DNA of 64,000 nt from Prillingera fragicola (taxonomy: Eukaryota; Basidiomycota; Tremellomycetes; Trichosporonales; Trichosporonaceae), in contig BEDY01000001.1 of assembly GCA_002335605.1 (NCBI GenBank), positions 3,100,001 through 3,164,000 of the forward strand, read 5' to 3'. The translations under genes were made by a program, and so were the position numbers. Positions 10,924 through 23,400 of the stretch are shown here, one piece after another; position 1 is the stretch's first letter; every line of letters starts with the position of its first letter. The notes beneath the pieces were generated by a model. It saw nothing but the letters and a program-made list of their open reading frames with translations, was not told where the DNA came from and made no database searches.

Positions 10924-12743
10924 ATGACGATCTACACCTCTCCCTACGAGGAGCCAACGCTCCCCGACCTCGCCATCTTCAACTACATCTTTCCGGAGAA
11001 ACGGTCGGACAGGCATCTCCCCGACGAGGTCCTGGACAACCCGAACCTCACGGCGTACATCGATGGCATGACTGGTCGTCAGCTGTCGCGCGGCCAGCTT
11101 CGGGACACGGCCCTTCGCCTGTCGACTGGCTTGCGTAAGCTTGGACTGAAGCGCGGCCAGACGGCGGTGCTCTCCGGCCCTAACAGCCTTGAGTGGATCA
11201 TTGCTGCGTTCGGCTTGCAGGCGACTGGCATGTGCGTTAGTCCCGCTAACGCTGCCTAGTAAGTACTGAAGGATTCACATAGTGTTTTACTGACACGCTC
11301 AGCGGCCCCGACGAGCTCGCTCACCAGTTCAACGACTCCGGAGCCGCCACCGTGGTCATCCACCCCGCGCTCGTCCCTGTCCTTGAGGCCGCACGCGGAA
11401 AGTTTAAGCGTAAACTCTCCAACGATCATGTCATTCTTCTGTGTGATGCCGAGCAGAAGCCGGTTGGCTCGCCTTACCGAGCGCTTCCGGAGCTGTACGA
11501 GAGTAAGCCAAGTGTGGCTGAGCGCTTTGACGGCCCCCAAGCTCAAGAGGTAGCATGGCTGTGCTACTCGTCGGGCACAACTGGTCTCCCCAAGGGAGTC
11601 ATGACTACCCACCACAACCTTACCTCACAACTGCAGGCACAAAGGAAGGTTTACCCCACGCTCTTGCCCGACAAGGATGCCATTCTTGGCGTCCTTCCCT
11701 GTAGCCACATTTTCGGCCTCGCCTTGATCGTGCATCAGCCCCTCACAATTGGCGTACCCGTAGTTTTGTTCCCCAAGTTTGATGAACTTGCTGTTCTCAA
11801 GGGTATCGAGAAGGTACGTAAAGGCCCGCTGCAGCCAAGCTGACTCGTCAGTACAAGGTCACCTTTGGCATGATTGTTCCACCCATTCTTCTCCTCCTCC
11901 TTCATTCACAAAACACCAAGAACTACGACCTTACCTCCCTCAAGAATCTCCAATCGGGTGCCGCACCTCTGTCGGCGTCGCTTGCCGTGGCATTCGAGAA
12001 GAAGTTCCCCCACTGCCAGGTCGTGCAGGCCTGGGGTCTCACCGAGACCTCGCCCGGTGTCACGTACACGCGTGTTGAGCAGGGCGACGGTCGCAAGGAC
12101 AAGGTCGGACAGATTCTTCCCACCTGGGAGATTCGACTCGTCACCGACGAGGGTGTTGACGCCGAGGAGGGCGGCGAGGGCGAGATCTGGTGCCGCGGAC
12201 CCAGTAACATGAAGGGATATCACAACAATCCCAAGGCTACTGCCGACAGCATTACCCCGGACGGATGGTTCAAGACTGGCGATGTGGGTCAGCGTGACAA
12301 GGAGGGCTTTTTCAGCATTGTGGACCGCAAAAAGGAGCTCATCAAGTACAAGGGCTTCCAGGTACCTCCTGCCGAGCTCGAGGGTCTCCTCCTCACTCAC
12401 CCCAAGGTGATCGACACTGGTGTCATTGGCGTGTGGGCCGAGGAACAGGCCACCGAGCTTCCTCGGTGAGTATCTCGTCTCTTCATTTGCTCCATCCTGA
12501 CCCCGCAGTGCCTACATTGTCGCGAACCCTAGTCTTGGAATCAAGACGCCGGCTGAGCGCGCCAAGTTGGCCAAGGAGATTGGTGACTGGGTCGCCCAGC
12601 GCGTCGCCCAGCACAAGAAGCTGCGCGGCGGTGTTGTGGTCATTGACGCCATTCCCAAGTCGCCCAGTGGCAAGATTCTGCGCAAGGATCTGCGTGTCCA
12701 GGCCAAGGAGGAGATGAAGAACGAGGGAAAGGGAAAGTTGTAA
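10924..12743 (+). CDS. 4-coumarate-CoA-ligase-like acyl-adenylating enzyme
   Basis: ANL-superfamily enzyme that activates a carboxylic acid with ATP and transfers it to CoA. Four exons (10924-11258, 11303-11813, 11852-12465, 12509-12743) close at 564 residues, typical for fungal 4CL-like ligases. Motifs: the P-loop-like A3 block CYSSGTTGLPKGVMTTHHNL, then LPCSHIFGLALI, LQSGAAPLSASLA, the substrate block QAWGLTETSPGV, GWFKTGDVG, VDRKKELIKYKGFQVPPAEL and the catalytic lysine motif near the end, IPKSPSGKILRKDL. The C-terminus is KGKGKL: GKL resembles but does not match the SKL peroxisome signal, so peroxisomal targeting is only possible. The substrate (aromatic or fatty acid) cannot be read from sequence. 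The ATG at 10924 is preferred; upstream in-frame extension has no ATG. Confidence 0.88.
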
Positions 12744-13172
12744 TGCGTCTGGAGATCTAGATTGAATCTGGGTACATTTGGGTATGCAGTGTATGATTTA
12801 TGATCCATGAGTGAAATGTAACACCCAAGGGCCGGCTGCTGCCGGACGACTGCGCCATAGTGCTGTTTATGAAACACACTATCATCCTACCATTCGTCTT
12901 AAATAGTAACATTTACGGTTCAGCCCCCAATTATCAGGCTCCAAATCCTATAATCGACTCGCTCCTGTGCTAAGAGGGCGGTAGTGTGTTTCTGCGGCTG
13001 CTGAATTACACATTAAACACTGGCTGTGATGGGCGCAATGATATCCACAGCCGGCGACCACATCAGCCGCCGGGACCAAATATAACAGGCCGTCATCAGG
13101 ACACAGTCCATCGACTGCTGGACATCTCAACACTCGACTTGTACAAGATCAAAGCATAGACATAACGCAGCA
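12744..13172. other. Intergenic, ligase 3' end to EMC10 start
   Basis: 429 bp. No exon found. The last 100 bp form the EMC10 promoter with a TATA element. Confidence 0.55.
13081..13086 (+). promoter_or_regulatory. TATA-like element of EMC10
   Basis: AAATATAAC context (TATAAC core) 87-92 bp upstream of the EMC10 start codon; a plausible TBP site by position and sequence. Confidence 0.45.
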
Positions 13173-13978
13173 ATGCTGCCGACAACCTTTCTCCCCCTCC
13201 TCGCCCTCCCTCTGGTGGCAGCGGCCGACCAGAGCTTCACCCTCTTCCACCGCTTCAAGCCCGCGTCCGCCGATGAGGCTGGCCACTACGTCCCCCGCGG
13301 CACGATCACGCTGTCTGACACTGGCTCCGCTTCGTACGCTGCCCTCCCACGCGATGCGGCCGGCGAGCCCAGCGAGACCGGAGATGGGTGGTACCAGGTT
13401 GCGCTGGGGCTGGGGGACGGCATGTTGACGACTAGCACGCGTGCTGTGAGTTTCTCACTGAAGGGTAGGACAGCGCTGACGGATTAGTGCTTCTCTGGAG
13501 CCGACTCGCAGTTGACCCTGCTTGTGCCGCATGCCGGCGCGCTGCCGTCGGGTATCGAGTTTAAACCTGTTGACGCGCCGGCGAGTGGCGAGTGTGTGCG
13601 CTCTGCTGGAACGCCGTTGCCGAGCTCTGATGTTAATGTTGTCGTTCGGGTGCCGGATGTTGCTACGAGGTGTGTCAATGCTCCTGTTGTGCTGGGCTGA
13701 GCTGACCGTGTTTTCTTATCTCGTGCCGTCTTGCCTGCGTGTCACTTGTCTACCCGTAACCAACCGTTACTCCCTCGCGCAGTCCTCAACTCGCCAAGCC
13801 AATTGTCGTTGACCAGACAACAGGCAAGCCCGCTGAGCCCGAGGTCGAGAAGTCGTTCCTGCAAAAGTACTGGCTCCCCATCTCGGCTGCACTCATCTTC
13901 ATTGCCATCAAGATGCCCGACGAACCACCTCGTGCGGCCGAGGGTGGTGGTGGTGGTGGTGCCGTTGCAGCAAAGTGA
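13173..13978 (+). CDS. EMC10: ER membrane protein complex subunit 10
   Basis: EMC is the ER insertase for tail-anchored and multipass proteins; Emc10 is a type I lumenal-domain subunit. Three exons (13173-13445, 13488-13669, 13783-13978) close at 216 residues. A cleavable signal peptide is obvious (MLPTTFLPLLALPLVAAADQ). The lumenal beta-sandwich part carries FTLFHRFKP, RGTITLSDTGSASYAALP, GDGWYQVALGLGDG, CFSGADSQLTLLVPHAG and SDVNVVVRVPDVATSPQLAK. A single membrane helix follows (YWLPISAALIFIAIKM, residues about 183-198) with a short Pro/Gly-rich cytosolic tail containing a poly-Gly run. The topology and the FHRFKP...RGTI pattern match fungal EMC10. Splicing is needed to join VPDVAT to SPQLAKPIVV. 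Confidence 0.85.
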
Positions 13979-16900
13979 GCGCTCGAGTCGGTTGGGAGCG
14001 TGGACAGTGTATGGATATGATAGAGATTGTGGCCCGGGCCATGGAGGTGGGTACGACGATGCAGCACGCACTAATCCCGATTGCTGTAAGGGGACGCCGT
14101 CTCACTCAAGTACTGACGTGCTCCTTGCGAGCAAACTACACGACTGCCGGCTGCCGGCTCCAGCCTTCTGGCACGTTTCGCTCACAAACCATGACACTGC
14201 ACAACCTTCTAGCCTGTATGGCTGGTCCGGCAGCTTGTGGGTTATTCTCAGCATTATCGATTCTCGGAGACACAGACTCGTCATTTCGTCAACACCCCCA
14301 TTCCCCAACAACGACGGGCGACAGTGCGTGCGTATGTGTACGTGTCTACATGTCTATACAAACCAGCACTCTCCAACATTCGAAACGCGACGAAGAGGTC
14401 TCAGCTTCTCAGGAGTACGCAACAAGCAAACGACCATTCCGTCTCAGACACGAAACGCGACACACAAGCATGATTAGTTCCCATTTCGCCCCGGCGTCGC
14501 CGTCATCGACACTGGCCATGAAACGCCAATGGCCAACTATTCCCGGTCCTCGGAGGTTGTGTACAGCCCACCAGCGTCGCAACGCAAGGGGCGACGATCA
14601 CACTGCCTTCGAAACGTCTTTGTGAAACTCTCAACAAACCCACGCTCGTCGGCGGAGAACCAAGTGGTTCCTCGCAGCTGCGTTCTGAAGATCTTTGAAA
14701 CGCCGTCGACGCCTGCGGAGGCAAAACTTCCGGGGCGTACTTGGAGGAGGATTGGAGCGTGTCGCGCCTTGCGCGCAATTGCGTGCCGCCGAATGTGACG
14801 GGGGACACTGACGCACGACCCGAGTCTTTGGAACCTGCGGTGGGGCACAGACGGTAACCGAATACCTTGCAGCCGAGGAGCGGGTGATTCACTCTGCGCT
14901 CCTGGCGGCGCGGCGCTGGTGTGGCTGGCTGCACTGGATGCGTTTGTTGATGTGGGTGGAAGATGAACGCAAAGCTGTGCGTGGCCTGGTGTACTTGCTC
15001 GCAGCGCTCTCCGCATACAGCGAGGATGGACCGGCTGGCACTTGCTCGCTTGCAGTCTGAGCGATCCATCGTTTGCACTAGTACTGCCGATCCGCAACTC
15101 CCAAGAGCCCGCCCAAGCACGGCACTGCAAACACCCCCGCTCGCGACGGATTGTCCGGACGGGGGGGCGCCGACGCTTGCCGCCCGCCGTGCGCCGCGGA
15201 CTTTTCTGCATGGGCATACACGTTCGCACCGGGGGGGCACAGCAACGTCACGTCCCCTTTTGTGGGTGTGCCGTGGGGACCGGGGCCAGGTTAGGCCCGT
15301 CGGGGACGCCAGTGACGCGCAGTGTGTGCGTCGGGGGGACGGGTGGGGGTGCAAGCGATGCTTGGGGTGGTGTGTGTGGTGTGCATCACTCTGATCTCGC
15401 CCGCTCGAGGGAGAGACGGCGGCGGGGTTGGTTGCATGCAGCTTGCTGTGTGCTTGTGTGGCGTACGAGTGCAGGGGGCGGTGAGGCATAGCTGCTAGCT
15501 ACTAGACGCGACTAGTGGCTAGTGGGACACCTCCATGGGAGACGTGCATAGCTTTGATGGGGATCAGAGATCTTGTCCACTGATCACTGACGCTGACATG
15601 GATGAGCGAGGATCGTCAAAGATCGGAACGCAGATTCGTGCAAACGAGGGAACCGCACACAAGCACACAGGTACATCTTCAAGCAAACACGAGCGACACA
15701 CACATGACGATGCGACAGCCCACACACACCGGTACCAATGCGTACCCGACCTCCAACGACACCACAAAGCACCGTGTGCGGGATGGCGGCAAGCGAGAGG
15801 GGCGGTCGGATAGCGACAACATTGTGAAGCGCAACGGACTGGCTCGAGCTCTGGACAGCCAAGTGGACCGGGATCTCTTACCAGCTGCCCCTCCCCGTTT
15901 GCGGTGATCCGTGGGTAACTGAGTGTGCAGCGTGCACGGGTGCATCTTCTCTCGAGTCTAGGCTGTTCTGACGACTGTGCTCAGTTGTTCAGCTGCCAAC
16001 GGCTACGGCAGCCACCTGCCTGGCTCGTGTGCACGAACCCCGACGTCTGGACGCCCCCTCTATCGCTGCTCAACGAGGCAAAAGCCCATGCCAGTGCTGA
16101 TGACTGATCTATGTGGTTGCACTGATCCCATCAACGTGTGGGTATCTGCATGCAGGTGCGTCGTGTACATTACCAACATCCCTTCTGGTGATGCGCCGTG
16201 AGGCACCTTGACGACACACACACAATGATGTACGTGATCTTCCCCCGTCGGTCTTGACATGATGTTGACGCGCACAGCAGGTGTGGGACCCGAGGGCCGA
16301 GGCGCACTTTGCGCACGGATCACACAGAAGGAAGACCAACGGGGGCGTCAGGTGATCAGGCCAAGGGCGTCAAAGGGAGGATGTGTGCGTTGATTTGTGC
16401 GAACGGGCGCAGAGGCACAGGGTTAGTGTGTGTGTGTGTGTGTGTGTGTCTCACCATTCCCTTGCCAGAGCCACAGGGGGTCCAGCCATGAGGCGTGATG
16501 CGATCGGCACGGACGTTGTGGCCCTCACCCAAATCTGCTGCGGCACGTCGAGGGCGAGGGCTCCAGGGGGCGCACACTGCTCGTACAGCTCTTGCAAACC
16601 ACCACCACCACCCGTCGTCGTCGCCGCCCCTCCGTTGTGTCTCTCGCTCCTCACTTTGCCCCTTCTCTCTTGCTCTTGTTACCGCCCCCAGGCCGTGTTT
16701 GCCGCCCACTCCTCCTCCGACTCCTCCGTTCCCTTTGCCCTCCCATACAATGGAGGAAGCATCCAGTCTCTCATCCTCATCCTCTTCCTCATCATCGTCG
16801 TCGTCATTCCTACACATTGCTCACACTCGTCGTTAACCCGATCCAGTCGGTGGGGACAAGAGTTTGGAAGCAGCCTTACCCCTTTTTCCCCTCCCCTTGT

Positions 16901-17254
16901 CCCGCTCTCAACGTTCTTACGCTCTTGGCGTCATCACAAGCAAGCCCAAAAAGTAAAAAGCAGCCCTAATAACAGACACGGCTGGTTCATCCCCCGCAGC
17001 GACCACTTGCCCTCTCCCACTTACTTGGATCACTCTGGGCCCGGCCAACAACTCGTGCGCGCCCAACCCCACCTTGCCCACTTGGCTCGTCAAGCGTCGG
17101 CCTATCATCGCCACCCTTACCCGACTGGCCGCTACTCTGTTGAGCGGTCACTCACTGTTAACCCGAACCAGGACGACTCTCGGCTCACGCTCTGCTCGTC
17201 ACTACTCAGTACTTGTTACCTACCGCCCGCGTACTCTGCTACTGCTCATCGACC
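13979..17254. other. Long intergenic region upstream of the forkhead gene
   Basis: 3.3 kb without a recognisable gene. Open frames exist on both strands (for example 14503-15489 minus), but they are low-complexity and resemble no family. Seen here: CGAAACGCGA twice (14381-14390, 14451-14460), a (GT)12 microsatellite (16426-16449), pyrimidine-rich and TCC/CGT-rich runs at 16590-16830, and many short upstream ATGs. It may hold an extended regulatory region or a long 5' leader. Confidence 0.45.
16426..16449. repeat. (GT)12 microsatellite
   Basis: Twelve perfect GT units within the forkhead upstream region. Confidence 0.95.
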
Positions 17255-19627
17255 ATGCGCAACGTCCAAGCGCACTCGGCAACTCGTCGCCACGACCATG
17301 TGGCCGACGCGGATCCCCGCACCAACTCACTCACAAACGCGGCACCCCGCACGCGTGCGCGAACGCGCGGTCGCGCTCCAGCGGAACCTGCCACCAACGC
17401 CGCTGCGTCAGTGGCTCTCCAACGTAATCGTCGCCGCAAGCGCTCTCCCTCCCCCGAGACCGTTCTAAGCGACGACTCGACTGGTAACGACACCCGCAGT
17501 GGGGACACTGACGAGTATGCACCTCCGCCTGCCCTGGCACGCGCTCGGGGGGGTACCAGGCGACGCTCGCTCTCGCGCTCCTCCTCGCGCTCTCGCTCCC
17601 TGTCCATTATCCCCACCACAACTATGCCTCCCCTCACACTGCCCGCTCCGGAGGACGCTGCGGTGCGCACACTCGGACTGGCGCAGAGCGCTCGCCCCGG
17701 GTCCGACACGCTGAGCCTCGAGTATGAGCAGCTGGTGCGCATGCGTGAAGGTCACTTTTACCGGCCTACCCCCGGCCGCCGCGTCGACATGGACCGCGAC
17801 TGGAACAAGCTCACCCTGTCCGAGGCTGCATGGACTCGCCTCGAGGAAGTCGGCGCTCTGCAGAAAGGCCGAGCGTGGACAGCCCGCGAAGGTATTGACG
17901 AGGACGGCGGCTGTGAGTACTACCCCACCTGGCTCGTTCGCATGCTGCCACACGGCGACAGTGTGCACGTGCACCCATTACAGTGGGGCTGTGGCGTTGG
18001 GAGTGCGACTGGTTGCTGGCCACAGCCTCCATCTTGCGCACGACACCCCCCACAGCCATGCACACTCCGGCCCTGTCGGGCAATGGCTGGTCCCTTGTTG
18101 ACACTGCTGACCACACACGCAGCTGTCAAGCCCGAGCTGCCTTATGTCCTCCTCACCAAGCTCGTCATTGCGTCCTCGTCGCGCAAGATGCTCACACTCA
18201 ATCAAGTGAGCTCCCACCGTCTCATGCAGCAGCTGACCTGCAGATCTACCAGGCCATGGAGGAGCGTTGGCCGTTCTTTTCCCAGCTCGGTCAGACATTC
18301 CGAGTACGTGCCATCTCATTGCGCTTGCAGAGCCAACGCCCACTGCACTGCCGCTCGCAGGTCACCTGTGGCCAAGCAATCCCATTTCTAAACTTGCTCA
18401 CACCCCAGAACTCGATCCGCCACAATCTTTCCATGAACCCTGCGTTCATCAATGTCGAGCGGCCAGTGTCTGAAGGTGGCCTAGGAACAGGCAAGGGAGG
18501 CTATTGGCGTGTTTCCGAGGATGTGAGTATGACGACGGCGCATACGCGTTTCCGATCTCGCGCGCAACCACAAACATGGGGGCGTGGGCTTACCATTATT
18601 CCAGAAGTTGACTTCACACCGGGGCCGAACCAAGAAGCCACGCCATGACGGACCCGCCATGCCCACTTCCAATGCCACGTTTGCCCCTATTCGCCACTCT
18701 GCCAGTGTCCCCAGCTCTACACTCCGCCGCTCGCACCAGCAGCAAGAGCGTCAGGATCTGCGCCCTGTAATTAGCAGCCGCCCCGTTCCCAGGCGATTGG
18801 TGACTACGACCTCGCCTGTCCGGAAGGTCCGTGGCTCCGCCACTGTGCCGGCACGGGTGGACACGTACCGCGACCATCTCACGCCCTCTGAGCTCACGGG
18901 ACCATCCGACCGCGGGCGGTGCAGTGATGACGACGAGCACAGTAGGTATTCCCTTTCGCCCTACTCGCTTGGCGAGCGGCCGCTGCCGGCGTATCCGCGC
19001 GAGTCGTCCTCAGAGTCTCTGCCGGATCCCACCCTTGCCACCCCGGCACTCACCCCGCCCGACAACCTTGGCACCAACAGCATTCACGGCCCAGTGCGCC
19101 TGTCCCAGCCTGAAGGCTACCGCGCCTTCAGTGTTCAGCAATCCCACTACGGGTCGCCGCCAGCTCACCACTCGTCGCCAAACCGCTCGCCGGCGCGCCA
19201 CGAGCCTCACTCGCCATTCACGGCCACGTCGCCGTTGCTCGGTCTCTCGCACCTCGCGACCCAAGTCTCGTATGAGCGCGGGATCGCCCCTCTCCCTAGC
19301 CGTTCCCCGGGCTCTCCCCAGCATCTTCCCCCCTCCCCGCACAACAACGACAGCTACACCTACCCAACCCCAAAAGCAGCCGGCCAGCACACGCCGCCCC
19401 GTTCCTCGCCCAGCCTGACGCCGACGCGCCCCAACCTGCCCTCGCTGCTGTCGACCGTCGGCCCCCGCCTCCCGCCCAAGACCCAAGCCATGCCCCCCTT
19501 CACGGCGCTCATCCACGCAGCCAACAGCCTCTCCCCCATCTCCCCGATAGACGACGGCGCAAGCAGCCCCCTCACACCAATCTCGAGCCCAGCTCGTCCC
19601 CGCTGGTCTCCGACCCGTGCCCACTGA
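17255..19627 (+). CDS. Forkhead-domain transcription factor
   Basis: Nuclear DNA-binding regulator with a winged-helix forkhead domain. Model: 17255-17960, 18123-18205, 18244-18303, 18409-18522, 18605-19627, closing at 661 residues. The domain (about residues 236-330) is split over four exons and reads KPELPYVLLTKLVIASSSRK, MLTLNQIYQAMEERWPFFSQ, then the recognition helix NSIRHNLSMNPAFINV, then GKGGYWRVSED and a basic wing (SHRGRTKKPRHD). The N-terminal arm is Arg/Ser-rich with an RRSLSRSSSRSRS run; the C-terminal 300 residues are Ser/Pro-rich and disordered. No FHA domain is seen, so it is not Fkh1/Fkh2-like by architecture. The first donor is uncertain: 17961 (GTGTGC) and 17991 (GTGGCG) both keep the frame. 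The ATG at 17255 is the first in frame. Confidence 0.85.
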
Positions 19628-20445
19628 AAGTAACCACCACGTTTTTGGCAGCATCCACCATATCCCACCTTTGTGTACGTGCCCTCCAGCCTATGGCCCT
19701 TGTTGCTGTTCCTACCGGCGTTGTTTTGTGTGATCGTTTTTCGAGCTTTTTTCTCTAGGGGTTTCTGTCGAGATTATCCGCCGCCTGCCTACCCACCTAC
19801 CTGTCTGCCTGCTGTAGGCCAGACCCTATGCTTATGCACCTGCTTTCCTGCGTTGTCTCAACTTTTCTGCTTTCCTGCGTTCCTGTACTGTCGCGCTCGA
19901 CTGGTCGCCAGAAAGTCCAGCTACGCTGTCCTCGACTTCGACCAAGGCGTCAAGCGACACTACCAGTCGCCGGTCGCGGGCACTCCCAAACCTCACAGAC
20001 CCCTGCACCCGTACCACGCGCGGCCACACACTATGCGCGCACGTTCCACTGCGAAGTGTTGTGGCTATGTATAAGCCGATCAGGCTGCGTTTACTTCTGG
20101 GCTCCTGGGCTCCTGGTCTGAAACTCGTCTGAAACAGCCAACACAACACGCTCAAGGTACGACGTACGCTGTCGTTCCTGCCCTCCAAGAAAGGGACGAT
20201 GCTTTTCGGCTTAATCAGTGGTGCGCTGCGGTCTATTGTCATGATTTACATGGCTGGCCATCTAACAACGGGCATGCTTGTCTGCCCTGCGTGTGTATTT
20301 GAATCTGTACAGAAGGAATGTAGTCTATGAGTGGCCCACAATTGGCGAGGCGCGCTCACTGGGAACGAAGCGCTCGACTCTGCCAAATGCCGGGGGTGGA
20401 GAGAATGTGGATAATGGCCTGAAGCGAGATGGGGCAAAATGCCGC
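19628..20445. other. Intergenic between convergent forkhead and PMC1 genes
   Basis: 818 bp holding the two 3' ends. T-rich stretches (19690-19870) are consistent with the forkhead 3' UTR. No gene seen. Confidence 0.5.
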
Positions 20446-23400
20446 TCAAGGAGTCGTCGGGGGGTTGATCGACTGCTTTGCTGGGCTAGGCGGGGTAATG
20501 CCGAACTTTGCGTACATTGGGTCATTGGGGTCCGTGTCCGGGTGCATCTGGACCTTGCCGGCGTACAAGTCGGTGGTCGAGCGGCTGGGGTCCTGCGCGG
20601 CAGGGTTGGCGAGACCGTGCTGGTTAACCTGGGTGACCCAGTTGCCACCGGCACCGACACCGCCAGCCACAAGAGTGGGAACCATGGCAAGCAGCGAGGG
20701 GAGCTGAATGTCATGCTCACGGAGCTTGGCGTGACGCGAGCGACCGACAAGGGACGAGGCGCGAAGACGGCCACCACGGAGGCTGGCGTAGATGCCGAGG
20801 TTGTCCTTGACCTTCTCAAGAGCGGGGTTGTACTCGAAGCCGTGCTGCTTCTCCTCGTCCTCGTCATCGGGAGCGACAAGAGGAAGCTTGGCGGGGTCGG
20901 CGTACAGGCCAATCCAGATGAGGAAGCGCTCGATGGGGCGGGTGGGGATCATGCGGACAACGGCTCCAAGAGGAATCGAGAGGAAACCGACAATGAGCGA
21001 GATTCCCCAGTCCCGACCGTTGATACGCGTGACCTGGAAGGCGGCGCCTCCGACCTCGAGAATGAGAATCTGACCGCCAACCATGATGGCAAAGATGACC
21101 ATAAAGTAGTAGTTGCGGAAGAAGCCCTCGAGGACGTTGAACTTGCGGTCGAGGCGACGGCAGTTGAGCTGGTTGAAGATCTGGCAGAACACAAAGCAGT
21201 TGAACACGAGCGAACGGAGCTCGAGCTCGTTGTGGTCAGACCACTGCATGTTGAGGAAGCTCATGCCCTTGAAGTGAAGAACAAGACAAACAATGATCTG
21301 GTAGATGGCCTGGATAACAATCATCTTGAACATGTCGACAGTGATAAGAGGGGCGTTCTTGCGGTCGGGCTTGCGCTGCAGCGAGGCACGAGTGGCAGGG
21401 TCGGTGGCAAGAGCGAGAGCGGCAAAGGTGTCCATGATCAGGTTGACCCAAAGCAGCTGGACAGCGGTGAGAACCGACTTTTCCTCCTCGGACGAGACAG
21501 CAGAGATAAACGTAATGACGACGGCGGTAATGTTGACCGAAATCTGGAACTGGAGGAACTTCTTGACCGAGTCGTTGACGCAACGGCCCCACATGACAGC
21601 GAGGACAATGTTGGAGAACGAGTCGTCCATGAGGATAATGTCCGAAGCCTCCTTGGCGACCTCGGTACCGGCGATACCCATGGCGAAACCGACGTTGGCA
21701 AGCTTGAGCGCGGGTCCATCGTTGGTACCGTCACCGGTGACACCGACAACCTCGCCCTGCGACTTGAGGGTCTTGACGAGAAGCTTCTTGTCCTCGGGGG
21801 ACGAACGGGCAAGAATCTGAAGACGGGGAACAATCTCGTAACGATCGGCGTCGGTGAGCTTGCGGAAAACGGGGCCTTCCATGACGATACCGCCGGGAGT
21901 AAAGATACCACACTGCTTGGCAATGGAACGGGCAGTAAGAACGTTGTCACCAGTGCACATCTTGACACTGACACCGGCACCCTGGCATTCGGCGACGGCC
22001 TGAGTGACACCGGGGCGGAGAGGGTCCTCGATACCGGTAATGGCAATGAGGGTCATGTCGGAGGCAAGGAGCTGGAAGGGAACGTCCTCGGGCCCACTGC
22101 TCTCGGCACCGGGAGGGGGCCAAGCGGGGAAGTCGCGGTAGCACAGGGCAAGGGTACGGAGGGTCTGGTCAGCGTAGAAGATGATGGTCTTGTTGATGTT
22201 CTGGACGGTAAGGTCGTCAAACTCCTGGGTGTGGATACCCTGCTGGGCGGGGCGAGGAGTGTCGATGAAGCGTGCACACTTGCCAGTGAGAATCTCAGAG
22301 GCGCCCTTGAGGTAGAGACGGTAGACATCGCCGCGCTTGACGACAACGCCCATGGCCTTGAGCTCGGATGAGAAGGGAATCATCTGGACAACCTGGTAGG
22401 CCTCGCGAGTCTTCTTGTAGTCCTGCCAGCCGAGCTCCTTGGCGAAGCGGAGGAGCGCAGTCTCAGTCTTGGAACCAACAAACTCGAGCTCGCCGTCCTG
22501 GTTCTTGTCCTCGAAAGCGGTAGAGTTGATGCAGATAGCCTCGTTGAACAGCTGGACCATGTCCGGGCCGGCGACATCGTTCATCTCGGCCATGTCAAAG
22601 GCAAAGTCGTCGCGGGCGGCACCGTCAACGTCGGCAATCGAGCGCTCCTTGTTCTCGGTAATGTTGGCGACAAACTTGCCGTGAACACCGAGCGAACCGG
22701 CAACAACGGACATGACATTTTGGGTAAGAGTACCAGTCTTGTCCGTGCAAATGACGGTGGCGTGACCCATGGTCTCACACGAGCCGAGGACGCGGACGAG
22801 AAGGTTCTGCTTGGTCATGCGCTTGGTTGCAAACGCCAAGGCGAGAGTGACTGCCAAGGGGAGACCTTCGGGAACGGCGACCACGATAAGAGTGACGGAA
22901 ATAATGAGGTTCTGGATGAAGCCGTCGGCCTTTTCGTTGGCGGAGCGGTTGGGGTGGGTCTTGAGCTTGACGAAGAAACGGATCATGAGGGCAACGAAGA
23001 GGACGAGACCGGAGACACCACCGCACGTGGCGATGAGCTCGGCGAGCTTGTTGAGCTTGAGCTGGAGAGGCGTCTCCTCAGCCTCGGTGCGCATAGCCAT
23101 CATGATACGGCCGTTGAACGAGTGCGTGCCGACAGCAATGACCACGTACTCTCCGACACCCTCGAGAACCTTGGCACCGGAAACCATAAAGCAGTCGAGC
23201 TTCTGGCGTCCTCCGGGCTTGAGGTTGTCGCGCTCGGCAATGCACTCGTCGTAGGTAGTCTTCTTGATAGCATCCGACTCGCCGGTGGCACCCGACTCGT
23301 CGCAGCGGACGTTGTGACCACGGATGAAGACACCGTCAACGGGAATGACCTCTCCGGGCTCGACCAGGGCAATGTCACCGACCACAAGGTCGCGGACGTT

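Noticed and set aside
14503..15489. Minus-strand 328-residue open frame in the forkhead upstream gap
   Set aside because: Low-complexity His/Arg/Pro-rich translation, no domain, no splice context and overlapping frames on both strands; looks like chance in GC-rich DNA.
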